Made by a program: the position numbers and the translations under genes
In this document: positions 42,621-54,504 of the stretch, piece by piece
Numbering within the stretch: the first letter of the stretch is position 1
How the letters are laid out: the number at the start of each line of letters is the position of its first letter
From: Eublepharis macularius
Taxonomy: Eukaryota > Chordata > Lepidosauria > Squamata > Eublepharidae
DNA: 64,000 nt
Assembly: GCF_028583425.1 (NCBI RefSeq)
Contig: NC_072791.1
Location: 30,387,368-30,451,367 of the forward strand
Direction of reading: 5' to 3'
The notes under the pieces: generated by a model
Databases searched by the model: none
What the model was told of the DNA's origin: nothing
Seen by the model: the letters and a program-made list of their open reading frames with translations, nothing else

Positions 42621-43638
42621 ATCAGAACCTCCTTTAATAGCAGAGATACCTAGCTGATTTTATTAACCAGGGGAAGCCAGGGCTTCAGTAAACATATGCA
42701 GAATCTCTCCAAGTATTCTGTCCACATTCTCAGATAGCACTGACAGAAAGATATCCATAGAAATCTGAACAACAGAGAACATTCAAGACTTGTTTTGTTA
42801 AAGTGGAGTTCAGGTAAGACTGAGAATGTGAACAGCTCTGTCTAAGCAAATTGGTCACAGCATACTTCTCAGACATCCAAGATTTGCTCCTGGAAGCCTA
42901 GCTATAGTAAACCTCTTACAACTTGGAATAACATTATTGGACAATACTTCAGGAATGGTGAACTGATAAGTCATTTTCACCACCATCATCACGACAGAAC
43001 AGACCTAAAGCAGAACTTTCACTACTGTGTGGTCAGATTCTACTGGAAGTTTTGGGGCCACTGTCAGTCCAGGTGTCATCCCAGCTTCTCCATAACCCCT
43101 AGTTCTTCAGGAAACCAAAGGCCTTTATGTGCATGAACATGCAGAAGGCAAGATGCTCAAGGTGTTTTCCACAGTGGGAAGACCTTGTTCCATTTTCCTG
43201 TTGCTACTCTGGCTACTAATATAGTGCAATGGCAACAGGGCTTCGACGCAGCAATTTTCCCCCCAATTTTTTTTAAAGATTAAATAGCATTATATTGATG
43301 TACTGTTATATCAGTATAAGTATCAGTTTTTCTAAATCACCAGCCTCAGTTTTTTTAAGTAAGTCTCCACAGCCTTTCCTCCTACAGAGATGCCTTTTAC
43401 CTTATGCCTTTGCAATGAAATGGTCTAGAGCCTTTTTTTTTTAAATGAAAGCTGAGAATTCAGGCAACTTGATAGTGGTTTTAAAGTTTATCAATATAAT
43501 GTTATCCATTTGCAAATTTTAAAAAAGAAAGAATTTGAATGTACTTGATACACTATCATTCAGTTTAGAATTTGTATGTTGTCTAAATAAAATTGTCATT
43601 TCATGTTTATTTCTTTGTTTTGTACTTTTTGTTAACAG

Positions 43639-43786
43639 AAAAACAGATGTATGGATTCCAAAATTTTCCCTTTCTGCATCCTACGACTTCAAAAGCTCCT
43701 TGCAGAGACTAGGCATGGCAGATGTCTTTAATCATCGCGCTGATCTATCCGGGATTACAGAAAAACGTAATCTGAGGGTTTCTCAG
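43639..43786 (+). CDS. Clade A serpin gene C, exon 4
   Basis: A 148-bp exon after TTTTGTTAACAG and before CAG|GTAAGT, phase 2 to 0, open. Same domain as 3392-3539. Relative to block A it has K-T-D in place of E-I-E near its start and E in place of G before KRNLRV. All four base differences are non-synonymous. Confidence 0.93.
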
Positions 43787-45509
43787 GTAAGTATGTGGGT
43801 AGGATTGGTGCTAGATTCAGAATAACAATTACATTTCATCCAGCACCTTTTAAACATTTCCTGAGGTACTGGCATTTGATGACGCGATCTAGTCTTGGTG
43901 CAGCATAAACTGAAAGCCTTGACTGGAACTGTCTGATTAAACACAGATTGATAAGGAGATGGGATGTAAGTGTGATACTTAGTTTCAAGTTAAAATGTTC
44001 AGTTCTGTCCGCATAGTTTAACCTACTCCACAGCATTGTTGTGAGGGTAAAATAGACCCTGTCCTGAATACTTCTAGGACGGATGGGAGAAATATCTACT
44101 AAATAAATAAATGCTCTCTTCCTGGGTATATATATTCAGAGCTAAAGAAGTTCATGCTAATGATTGGACAGTGCAAAAAACTACCCCAACATTTGGCTTA
44201 TTTAATGCTAGTATTAAAGCATATATATAGATGTCAATTTCAGTCATTCTCATTGCTTTCAATGAGAACACATTTCTTGGTAACATTCCCCCCTGTCCCG
44301 CTGGTATGAAGCTGTCAGAGACTGTATCCCTCACCAAGAGATCCTTCCTCAAAAATTTCAGGCAGATCAGGAAAAGTTATTCATCTCCAGGGATTCAAAA
44401 CATCTCACCTGCACAATGGACACAGGAAGGCAGCAAGGCCTTCTTGTGTTACTGAACTTTTTCTTCCTTTCATAGGATTCCTCAGCAAAAAGTGAGGGTC
44501 TTCCCACCCACCCCCAAACATGGAACTATTATAAGAGCAAGATGCTGTCCTCTCCCATCCTCTCCCTCATTGAGGAATGTGGATTATAAATAATACAAAT
44601 AAAGAATGCACAAATTGCATTATTCTGCCGGCGTTTTTCTGCCACCCCAGCAGACTGCCTGTTCTGGAGCCTGGCTGAGAGCGAATACTGTTCAAAGACT
44701 GGAGTGCAGTTGGGTAAGGTGTGGAGGAGGAGGTTTGGATTCCCTTACCCATGTTTCTGGTTTTCTTTGAAAAATAAACCACCCAACTGACCATAGACCT
44801 TCCCAAATAAACCACCCAACTGACCATAGACCTTCCCAAAGTTGCACTGGTTTTAAATATAAACATGACACTTCAGAGATCTCAGATTCGGAATTAATAG
44901 TTCTCTCCAGGGCCTGATGTTTAGTTATCACTCATTTCTCTAACTTTTCCTAAGTATGTGTGTGTGTTTGTCTTTTAAATGATGGAGGAAGCCTTATGAT
45001 TCTACATCTATCCTTTCTTCTAGCTTGCCCGCTGGATGGCTGCCTATTGCTAGAAGTCAAAGCTAGGCCTCCTCCTGCCCTTGCAGTGCTATGTGCTTTA
45101 GTGTGTGGGTTAAGACGAATGGTGAGGCAGAAATGTTTTAATAAATAAATAAAATGCTGCGGGCATTTGGGCCAGCTGCAGAGAGATGAGAAAATCATGC
45201 TCTGTGAGCAGAAGTCCTTGTGCCCACAGAAATGCTAGTCTGCATTCAAGCCTGTATCCTGTGTAGCGGTGGGCAACGCCCCCCCCCCCCGCAAATATCC
45301 AGGAAATCTGTATATGGGTTTCAGGGATCCCCAAAGCGTCCAAGATTCCTCAAATCCAGGAAAGATTCCCTGATCCAGTTAAGACAGATCAGAGAATCCC
45401 AGAAATATTCAGCCATTATGGGCAAAACTCTCCTTATAGGCAAAACTCTTTCTGAATAAGAATACATGAAATCTCCAATTTACAGAGCTTGGATGTAAGT
45501 CAGGTGTTT
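43787..45509 (+). other. Serpin gene C intron 4, 5' part
   Basis: Collinear with 3540-5264. The short open frames are the same as in block A and equally unsupported. Confidence 0.6.
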
Positions 45510-45753
45510 AATAACAACAACAACATTCTATTTATATACCACCCTTCAGGACAACTTAATGCCCAATCAGAGCAGTTTACAAAGTATGTTGTTATCCCCA
45601 CAACAATAATCACCCTGTGAGTTGTGTGGGGCTGAGAGAGCTTCAGAGAGCTGTGACTAGCACAATGTCACCCAGCTGGCTTCAAGTGAAAGAGTAGGGA
45701 ATCAAACCCAGCTCTCCAGAGTGCCGCGCTCTTAACTACTACACCAAACTGGC
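45510..45753 (-). mobile_element. tRNA-derived SINE, block C (partner of 5265-5508)
   Basis: Same head, body and AAC-repeat tail as its partner, with a few substitutions. Confidence 0.78.
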
Positions 45754-45906
45754 ATTTCCCCATAGAGATACATGCAATAGATTGTGGATAGGTTCCCAGG
45801 CTGGCTCAAAGAAGCCTGTTTAACCCAGAATTTAGCTGAAATATTAAAGGCCAGGCTGAAAGGAGAAGGAAGCAAAGAGGAGGATAGGGTAGGAAAGGAG
45901 AGGAAC

Positions 45907-46071
45907 AGGTCAACATTGTCTACTTAAACTCAGACTGGCAGCGGCTCTCTAAGGTCTCAGGCAGAGGTCATTCACTTGACTTATGACCAGATCCTTAACT
46001 GGAGATGCTGGGGATTGAACCCGGGACTTCTGCTTGCAAAACATGTGCACTACCACAGAGCCACAGCCCCT
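45907..46071 (-). mobile_element. tRNA-derived SINE, second family, block C
   Basis: Partner of 5662-5826; A- and B-box motifs are preserved on the reverse strand. Confidence 0.75.
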
Positions 46072-46412
46072 CCCTCTTAGGCTGAGGGTGTGGGACTGAC
46101 CAAAGGTCACCCAGCCAGCTTCCATGACAGAGTGAGAATTCAAACCTGGATTTTCCCCATCTTAGTCTGGCATTCTAACCACTACATAACACTGGCTCTA
46201 TGTAAATAAGTGCAAGAGACCCAAATTCTTATATCACAAAGGCATTGAGGGAGGTCTAAAAATTGTCTGCAACTGCCAAGGAAAGAGATCTTTGAGTCAT
46301 ACTGGGAAACTTAGATTAGATCTCCAAAGTAAAAAGGTGAAAGAAATGTGAGGAGATATTAGTAAAGAGATTGTAAACAAAAGAGAATAATGCCATTACA
46401 GAAAGTGAAGCA

Positions 46413-46469
46413 CTGACCTGGATAGCCCAGAGAAGCCTGATCTTGTCATATCTCGGAAGCTAAGCAGTG
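46413..46469 (+). mobile_element. 5S rRNA-derived SINE fragment, block C
   Basis: Partner of 6168-6224; keeps ATCTCGGAAGCTAAGCAG. Confidence 0.63.
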
Positions 46470-46492
46470 TCTTCCTTAACAACAACAACAAC

Positions 46493-46912
46493 TGTCAGAC
46501 TATGGAATCCCAGTTATCTTGAGTGCATCTCCCACCCCTTCTGCAAAAAGCACAGGGTCTCTTGGTTCAAAAGGTTTATTGAAAGACTATGCTCAGGATA
46601 CAGGTGTCCATAATCCAAGGGCTGGAGAGGCCCCTGGCTGAACGAAAGCTTTGTTGAGAATGGCATGTAAAACGAAAGTGGTAACACATCAAACACCCAT
46701 TCCCAGCCTCCCCCTTTAGTCCTGTCTGTGAAGGCCTGAGAAGACGAGGACATCAAGGTCATTGGCTGGACTGGATAGATAAGACTCTTCACTCCCATGA
46801 GTATGAACGGCCTTGACAACATCTGGGCCTAGAGGGAGGAAAACTGGAAAACTACTGATTATAACAAAAGTTAACATGGCGTTACTCGGGCTAGAGAACT
46901 GACATCCTGACA
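46493..46912 (-). repeat. Chromovirus 3' LTR, copy C
   Basis: 420 bp, TGTCAGAC...CCTGACA. Same length as 6248-6667. Confidence 0.88.
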
Positions 46913-46936
46913 TTCTGCCCCCCTTAAGACATCCCT

Positions 46937-47602
46937 TCACCTTGCAGGTCCCACTTTCTCAGGGTATTTCTTGTGAAACTTAGCAATCAATTTTGGGGCG
47001 TTTACATTGGAGGCTTCCACCCACTCTCTGAACCCCTCCTCAAAGTCTTTCCACCTGACCAGGTAAAAGATCTTGTTGCACCTCCGTTTAGAGTCCAAAA
47101 TCTCTTCTATTTCATAGTGTACTTGGCCATCTATGAGGGTAGGGTGAGGTACCGCCTTCTCAGGATGCCATTCTTCTGGGGGGGGGGCTCTCTTGAGGAG
47201 ACGGAAATGAAAGGTAGAGTGGACCTGCCGAAGATTTTTTGGCAACTCTAATTCCACAGTCATATCACTGATTACTGTTTTTACTGGGAAGGGTCCCAGA
47301 TACTTCAGCCCTAACTTTTTACTGTGTTGTTCTGTTTTGAAGTTCTTGGTGGAAACATACACTTTGTCTCCGGGGTGTAATTTCCATTGCCCCACATGAT
47401 GGCGATCTGCATATTTTTTGTAGTCCACTTTGGCTTTGTGTAAAGTTTTTTGGATTACAGTCCATTGCTCAGCGAGAGAGGTCCACCATTCCCCCAGATC
47501 TCCGGATTTTTGGGATTCTGGGCTAGTTTCAAAGGGAAAGGCTAAACCCCCAAAGCCATGCACAATTTTGAAGGGAGACTCTCCTGTCGAGCTGTGAATC
47601 AC
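46937..47602 (-). pseudogene. Chromovirus integrase C-terminus with chromodomain, copy C
   Basis: A 221-codon open stretch from the integrase tail (STGESPFKIVHGFGG; HPGDKVYVSTKNF; KYLGPFPVK) into a chromodomain: YEIEEILDSKRR, then FYLVRWKDFEEGFREWVEASNV, with the aromatic and W-K-x-F residues usual for chromatin-targeting chromodomains of chromovirus integrases. It ends at the pol stop (46937-46939), about 25 bp from the LTR. It stays open because the G run at about 47178-47187 has ten bases, against nine in block A. Confidence 0.88.
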
Positions 47603-48835
47603 GTTGTTATAAGCGTATTCAGCAAAATGGAGAAAATGGGTCCAATTGTCCTGTTGGAAATTAATATAACATCTGAGAAATTGCTCTAATATCTGATTAG
47701 TTCTTTCCGTTTGTCCGTCGCTCTTGGGATGATGAGCGGAGCTTATTCCCTGTTCAATTCCTGCTACTTGTAGAAGCTCCCGCTAGAAGTTGGCAACGAA
47801 TTGTACTTCTCGGTCTGATATTACCTTGTAAGGAAAAGAATGCAGTCTTACAATGTGCTTCATAAATAAACTGGTGAGTTTCTTTGCAGTAGGCACTGTT
47901 GCGCAGGGGATGAAATGGGCTTGTTTGGAGAACAGGTCTACTACCACTAGTATACACGTGCAACCTTTAGAGGGAGGCAGATCCGTGATGAAGTCCATCG
48001 AGATGACTTCCCATGGCCAAGAGGGGGTTTCCAGTGGCTGCAGTAGTCCCGGGGGTTTCCCCCTTCTTGGTTTTGCCATTATGCAGGTGGGGCAAGAAGC
48101 TACATATTGGGAGACATCTTTTCTTATACTGGGCCACCAAAATTGCCTTTGTACTAAATGTAGGGTCTTTAAATACCCGAAATGGCCAGCGGTCTTGGCA
48201 TCATGGCATTGTTGTAGCGCTACTCTTCTCAGGTTGGTCGGGATGTAGAGTTTGTCACCTTTAAACCATTCCCCGGCTGCCATTTGTGTAAGTTTTTCTG
48301 TGGGCACTTCCTCCACCTCCTTTTCCACCTCACTTTTCACTTTCCCTCTCCACCACTCGAGATTTTCCTGCTTTTCCATTTGCTGTTTGGTTGCCTGGCT
48401 GTGAGTAGTTACTACCCCTCCTAATTGGCTGGGAGAAAAGACAGTGTCAATAGGCTCCTCCCTCCTGCTATGGTGTTGAGGCATGCACAAAAGAGCATCC
48501 GCAAGGAAGTTAGATTTACCAGGCAAGAAATTCAAGGTGAAATCAAATTTTGAAAAGAATTCAGCCCAATGAAGCTGTTTCACGTTAAGATGCCGGGGGG
48601 TGCGAAGCACTTCTAGGTTCTTATGATCCATCCACACCTGGAAGGGGTGACGAGCTCCCTCTAACCAATGGCGCCAGGTAGTGAGAGCTACTTTAACCTC
48701 AAACGCTTTTCCCCCCCACACGCTCCAATTCCTCTCCGCCTCCGTGAATTTCCTGGACAAATAGGCACAAGGGCATATTTTGTTGTCTTCCCCCTTTTGC
48801 AAAAGGACCCCCCCCAATGGCTGAATCACTGGCAT
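47603..48835 (-). pseudogene. Chromovirus RNase H and integrase core, copy C
   Basis: The 48835-47783 frame carries the RNase H C-terminal part, the HH-CC zinc region and the first DDE residues (VISMDFITDLPP; VISDREVQF). It stops at a TGG-to-TAG change at about 47781 in ANF-W-RE; block A is open there. The rest of the core (SDGQTERTNQ) lies at 47603-47780 in the same broken frame. Confidence 0.85.
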
Positions 48836-49577
48836 CTACTTGCACTATGAAGGTGCGGTTCTCATTGGGGTGTTGCAAAACTGGTTCTGAAGTACATTGG
48901 GATTTCAGTTTTTCAAACGCTAGTTGGCAATCTGGTCCCCAATTCAATTTTGCCATTGGTTTGGTGGCTTGGTCTCCCTTCCCTTTTGTTTTTAGCAGGT
49001 TCGTTAAAGGGAGAGTGATTTGGGCAAACCCTTCTATGAACGGTCTGTAGAAATTAGCAAAGCCCAAGAAGGATTGCAATTGCTTCCGAGTTGAGGGCGC
49101 TTGCCATTCCTGTACTGCTTTGACTTCAGCAGGATCCATTCTTAGCCCCTGCCCGGAGATACGATAACCTAAGTAATCCAATTCTTCCTTATGGAATTCA
49201 CATTTGGACAATTTGAATGGCAGTTTATGGCGCATGAGGGCTGTTAGCACTTTTCGAACCAATTTTACATGAGATTTTTAATCTTCTGAATAAATCAAAA
49301 CGTCATCAAGATAAACAACTACCCCTTTATAGAGAAATTCGTGCAAAACCTCATTGATGACCATCATGTAAACCAAAGGTGCACCTTTCCAGCCAAAAGG
49401 CATTACAAGGTATTCATATTGGCCTAAGGGGATGTTGAACGCGGTTTTCCATTCATCCCCTTCCCTTATTCTTACATGAAAGTATGCATCTTTGAGATCT
49501 AATTTCAAAAAGATCATACCCTGCGCCACCACACTGAGGAGGTCTTGAATCAACTGGATAGGGTAGGTGTTGGACAT
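48699..49577 (-). pseudogene. Chromovirus reverse transcriptase and RNase H start, copy C
   Basis: 49577-49278 holds the RT core with YLDD (VVVYLDDVLIYSED) and ends at a stop private to C. 49262-48699 continues with the connection domain and VDASDSAIGGG. The frame is lost in a C run at about 48808-48815 (eight C, against ten in block A). Confidence 0.85.
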
Positions 49578-49607
49578 GGAAATAGCATTAATACCCCAGA
49601 AGTTTGT

Positions 49608-50381
49608 TCAGAGTCTGAGTCCCCCATCCTTTTTCTTTACAAATAACACTGGGGCGGCATGCTGAGAGCTGGTGGGGCGAATGAAGCCTCTTTCCAAATT
49701 TTTATCTATGAACTTCCTGAGCTCCTGTCGTTCTGCTGGGCTCATAGAATATAATTTCCCCTTTGGGAGTTTTTCACCTGGGATTAGTTCAATGCCACAG
49801 TCAGTGTTGCGGTGGGGAGGTAACTCATCCACCTCCTCCTCACTAAATGCCTGGGCCATATCTTGGTACTCCGGTGGAATTACATTTAATTCTTCTGTAG
49901 TAAGAAGGGCAACTTCCAGGTTAGCTGGGGCTCCCTCGCCCCATTGTTGGCAGTATTCCCGGTCAAATATTATCATTCCATCTGCCCAGTTAATATAGGG
50001 ATTGTGATCCCAAAGCCATCTACTGCCCAATATAAGCTGGTATTTGGCCACCTGGCTGACAACATAGGGGTGGCTTTCCCAGTGGTTGCTCATGCCGGTA
50101 GGCACTAATTCTGTTTTGAGTATAGCTGGGTTCATGTTGGAGCCGTCCATTTGCTCGAATATTGTAGGAGGTTCCAGGGTGTGGGTTTCCAACCCTAATC
50201 CATTCACTAATGCCGGAGCGATAATATCCCATGAGCACCCAGAGTCTATTAGAGCTTGCACCCGCAAATGAGTCCCCTTTTGGGGATTGACTAAATTAAC
50301 GGGGATGAATAATATGGCCCCTCTTTCTCTCACCTCTTTCGGGGTGGACTCCTCTTTGATCTGCCATGGGGGCCTCCTCAC
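49608..50381 (-). pseudogene. Chromovirus protease and RT N-terminus, copy C
   Basis: 257 open codons: retropepsin-like ALIDSGCSWDII at the start, then the RT fingers to KKKDGGLRL. It lacks the W-to-stop change that interrupts block A here. The frame ends at the shared defect after GGLRL. Positions 50382-50392 hold a short insertion relative to A. Confidence 0.85.
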
Positions 50382-50399
50382 GACAGATCCTTCTCGTTT

Positions 50400-52593
50400 C
50401 CCGGCTGCATGATGGAGGCTTCGGTTTCTTGGATCTGGACCTCATATCCTGCTAGTATCTCCTCAGCCTCTAATCCAATTTCAGGACGCCCTCTCTTGGC
50501 TTGCCCTTACCCCTTCCAGCCTGGGGAGCTGGAATTGGCCTGGCCGCTGGAACAGGGGGGTTCTGCGCTCGCAGAGGGCATTGTGAGGCGAAATATCCTC
50601 CACTACCACATTGCAAACACAGTCCTTGTCTCCACCGTGTCTCCCTTGCCCCTCTCATCGCGGTTGCGCCCCGGCCTCTTCCTTGGGGTTAGGGAGGACG
50701 GCAAGAACTTGTGGCTTGTTGTTGCTCAACTAAGCGGACTACCTGAGTGCGGTTTTCCACTTCGCATGCCAGTTGAATCCAACCTAGGAGCGTTGGGGGA
50801 TCATCTTGCATCAGCGCCCAATCTAAAAGTCTGGGGTTCATTCCATTACGGAACAGTTCAATTTTGACTCCCTCCTCGTACTGCGGGCACTTAGCGGCTA
50901 GTTGTCGAAATTTGGCTGCATACTCTCACACTGATTGCGTCCCTTGCCGGATGGTTCGGAGTTCGGTACGGGCCTGCTCGCTTTCCAGTGGGTCTTCATA
51001 CTGGGCTCTCAACGCTGCAATGAAGGCTTAGAAATTTCTCAGTTCCGGGGCCCCCATATCATAGAGAGTTACATACCACTTCCAGGCAGGCCGGAAAATG
51101 AATTACTCAGCTTTCCTCCGTAGGGAACAGGTGTCCCCACTGATTGAAGAACTGCAAGGCCTGCACGACAAAAAATCCCAACTTACACTGCTCCCCGTCG
51201 AACGTAGCTTCCAGCTTTATTCATCCCAGGGATAGTTCCGTCTTCATCGTTGCTAACGCTTCGGGGGGCTGGGCCGGTTGTCATGGTAGTATCTGTGGCA
51301 CCGGGACCCACACCCGTGGTGGAGCAGGCAGGTACAGTTGGGCGGGCACTTCCGCTCTCTGTGCAGGTCTTTGCGGCACTCCCTGGGGCCCAGGTTGTGG
51401 TTGAGGCTGGGGCGGAGGTTGAGGTCTGAGCGGGGACTGAGGCCGAGGACCTGGCCACCCTTGGAAGGCTGGGATCAGCTGCCCCAATCCTCCATGTGGG
51501 AACTGGTGCCTAGGTGGCTGCCGGCGAAACACAGGGAACTGAGGGGCTGGTTGCACTGGAGCAGCCAGCGCAGCGGGGGCAGGTTCTGTTGATGCACCTG
51601 GTGCTATGGCTCCCGCTGGGACTATTGGCACGCCAGGCGCTGGAACTACCAGGCCTACAGGCAGAACCACGGGGCCTGCTGGTCCGGTGGGAATTGCTGG
51701 CACGGGACCTCCAGGTGCTACAGGAGCAGTAAGGCTAGGAGGAGGTGGCAGCGGAATGGGCGCCCTCGGGGCAGGCAGCGGGACGGGTGCCGGCGGGGCC
51801 GGCAGGGCGAGGAGTGGGGGGGCGCTGGTGCCTGTCCTACAGGCTGCATCGCTGCCCCGATGGTTGCCGGACCGGCCGCATTGGCAGGGTCTTGAGGGCC
51901 CGTCGTCCCGGTGGCATCTGCCTGTGCAGCGCTCGCATCTCCCGTGGGCCCTTGGACCATAAGCCCCATGAGATAGGTAGCCTACGCCAGGTCTTCATGC
52001 ATCGCTTCCATCTGTGCCTCCAGTGCCTGGTAGCGGGCTTCCTCCTGCCCTCTCAGTTCTTCTTCGACATCCCATCCAGTTTGCTGGAGCAAACTTTTCT
52101 CCCAGACTCATTGTCTATATTTGGCCTGCTCCACCTCCTCTTCTTGCAGCCCCATTGTAGCAAAAGTCCCAGAAGCAGCGGGTGGGCCAGGCACCTCTGA
52201 AGCACTGGCGACCCAACCCTTGACGAATCCTGTCACCGTGAGCATCTCATATTGCAGCACTTGGGCCTGATCTTGGAGGGCACTCCACTGCTCCTCACCC
52301 AAGTCACTGTCCCAGGTTCCCATTGAACCTACATCGGTATAGTCCCAGCTCATTAGCTCTGTCCGGAGAGCAGTCCAATCCTGGAAACTACCCCCCTCTC
52401 CAGGAGGGGAACACTCCACCAAACAACCCACAGCCTCATCCCAGCGATACTGGGGAAGGGTGCTGATTCTTGCAGCTCCCATGGAGAAAGTGGAAGTGGA
52501 TGCCTGTCCAGTTTCCCAAACCGGACCTTCGGTTGTCCCCAGATTTTCCGACACTGGGGCTAAATTTGAGTCAATCATGGAGCAGGAAAACAT
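50400..52593 (-). pseudogene. Chromovirus gag, copy C
   Basis: The N-terminal frame 52593-52108 (MFSCSMIDSN start) is interrupted earlier than in A. The Pro/Ala-rich part (51969-51281) and capsid follow in other frames, and the CCHC-like knuckle near 50580-50620 again has Tyr for His. The shared capsid TGA shows gag was defective before duplication. Confidence 0.8.
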
Positions 52594-52863
52594 GGTTCCA
52601 CGACGTCTTTCCCTGCTGTCCAGGGGTCATGGACCCCACTGCCCAGGTATCGGCACAGATGTCAAAGGGGTGAAGCCTCGTCCTGCGCTGACTCTGGGCC
52701 CTGCCCCTTCCCAACTCGCTCTCGCCTGCGTGGTCCCACCGCCAGGCAGCATTGGGGCCCCGCACCCTCCGTTCCAGGAACAGACGGGTCTGTCGGAGTA
52801 AATCCGTTATCCATCCTCCCTAGGTGAGGGGTCGGGGAAGTAGTAGTGGGATTCTCAACAAAA

Positions 52864-53244
52864 TGTCAGACTATGGAATCCCAGTTATCTTGAGTGCATC
52901 TCCCACCCCTTCTGCAAAAAGCACAGGGTCTCTTGGTTCAAAAGGTTTATTGAAAGACTATGCTCAGGATACAGGAGTTCATAATCTAAGGGCTGGAGAG
53001 GCCCCTGGCTGAATGAAAGCGTTGTTGAGAATGGCATGTAAAATGAAAGTGGTAACATATCAAACACCCATTCCCAGCTTCCCCCCTTAGTCCTGTCTGC
53101 GAAGGCCTGAGAAGACGAGGACATCAAGGTCATTGGCTGGACTGGATAGATAAGAGTCTTTGCTCCCATGAGTATGAGCGGCCTGGACAACATCTGGGCC
53201 TAGAGGGAGGAAAACTGGAAAGCTACTGATTATAACAAAAGTTA
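52864..53244 (-). repeat. Chromovirus 5' LTR, truncated, copy C
   Basis: Same truncation as in A. The 20-bp perfect inverted repeat with AAAA loop is at 53217-53260. Confidence 0.8.
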
Positions 53245-53262
53245 TAATCAGTAGCTTTCCAG

Positions 53263-53505
53263 ACAACAACACTCTATTTATATACTGCCCTTCAGGGCAA
53301 CTTAACACCCACTCAGAGCGGTTTACAAAGTATGTTATTATTATCCCCACAACAAACACCCTGTGAGGTGGGTGGGGCTGAGAGAGCTCCTAGAAGCTGT
53401 GACTGATCCAAGGTCACCCAGCTGGCTTCAAGTGGAGGAGTGGGGAATCAATCCCGGATCTCCAGATTAGAGTACTGGCACTCTTAACCATTACACCAAA
53501 CTGGC
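53263..53505 (-). mobile_element. tRNA-derived SINE flanking the chromovirus, block C
   Basis: Partner of 13004-13246. Confidence 0.76.
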
Positions 53506-53516
53506 AAAGTCATTAT

Positions 53517-53687
53517 ATTGTCGAAGGCTTTCATGACCGGAGAACAATGGTAGTAGTGGATTTTCCTGGCTGTATAGCTGTGATCTTGGCATTGTAGTTC
53601 CTGACGTTTCACCAGCAGCTGTCGCTGACATCTTCAGAGGTGTAGCACCTCTGGTTATACAGCCCGGAAAATCCACTACAACCATGG
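53517..53687. mobile_element. Solo PLE terminal repeat with snap-back end, block C
   Basis: Partner of 13258-13428. In the hammerhead-like part, stem II has lost pairs here (TTTCACC and GTCGCTGAC in place of TTTCGCC and GTGGCTGGC). Confidence 0.68.
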
Positions 53688-53848
53688 CACAGTCATTAAT
53701 CATTAGATCGGAGACCTCTAGAGAAGATCATGGTTGCAAAGGCAGGCAATGGCAAACCGCCTCTGTTACTCTCTTGCCTTGAAAACTTTACTAGGGATTG
53801 CCATAAGTCAGCTAGGACTTGATGACACTCTCCACCACCACATATAGT

Positions 53849-54370
53849 GAAAGATGGGGAGAGTTATGGCTGCCCCTTCAAGTGAAGATGGTGGGGGGAC
53901 AGAAATCATGCATGAACATGATCATCTACAGGACCGTCTCTCCCTATATGTTCCCTGGAGGACACTCCAATTAGGGAACAAACAGCTGTTGGTGGTCCCT
54001 GGCCCCAAGGAGACACACCTAGCCTTGACTAGAGCCAAAGCCTTTTTGGTCTTGGCTCCCACCTGGTGGAATGCTCTGTCTGCTGAAATCAGGGCCCGGA
54101 AGGACCTACGATCTTTTTGTCGGGCCGTCAAGACAGAGTTGTTCTGCCAGGCATATGGCTGAGGCTGGGCCTCCGCCAGCCTGGGAAAAAAAAGGTGTAT
54201 AAATCTTTACCCTTGCTGTGAACGCTGTCCACCATCCAGTTTTAAATGTGTTGTTTTTAATGTACATGAATTTTTTAATTGTGTTTTTAATATGTTGTTA
54301 TCCACCCTGAGCCCTCTCGCGGGGAGGGTGGAATAGAAATGTGAAATAAATAAAGTAAATAAATTAAAAT
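53849..54370 (+). mobile_element. L2-like LINE 3' end, block C
   Basis: Partner of 13590-14095; the frame at 53854-54162 encodes the same LLVVPGPKETHL and WWNAL segments. Confidence 0.74.
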
Positions 54371-54504
54371 AATTATTTGGGTGGAACATCTTCACTGTGA
54401 GGATAAGCTTCAAAACTTCTGTTCAGGGAGCGGGGCTAAGATGTGACATGATAGCATCTAATAAAATCATAGAAAGGGTGAGTAGAGAAATTTTTTTTTA
54501 AAAA

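Larger units (their letters stand above)
46493..53244 (-). mobile_element. Ty3/Gypsy chromovirus, block C copy
   Basis: Same structure as 6248-12985: LTR 46493-46912, a polypurine tract just inside, pol, gag, and the truncated LTR with its palindrome. Several stops are private to one copy, so both decayed separately after the duplication on top of shared older damage. Confidence 0.93.
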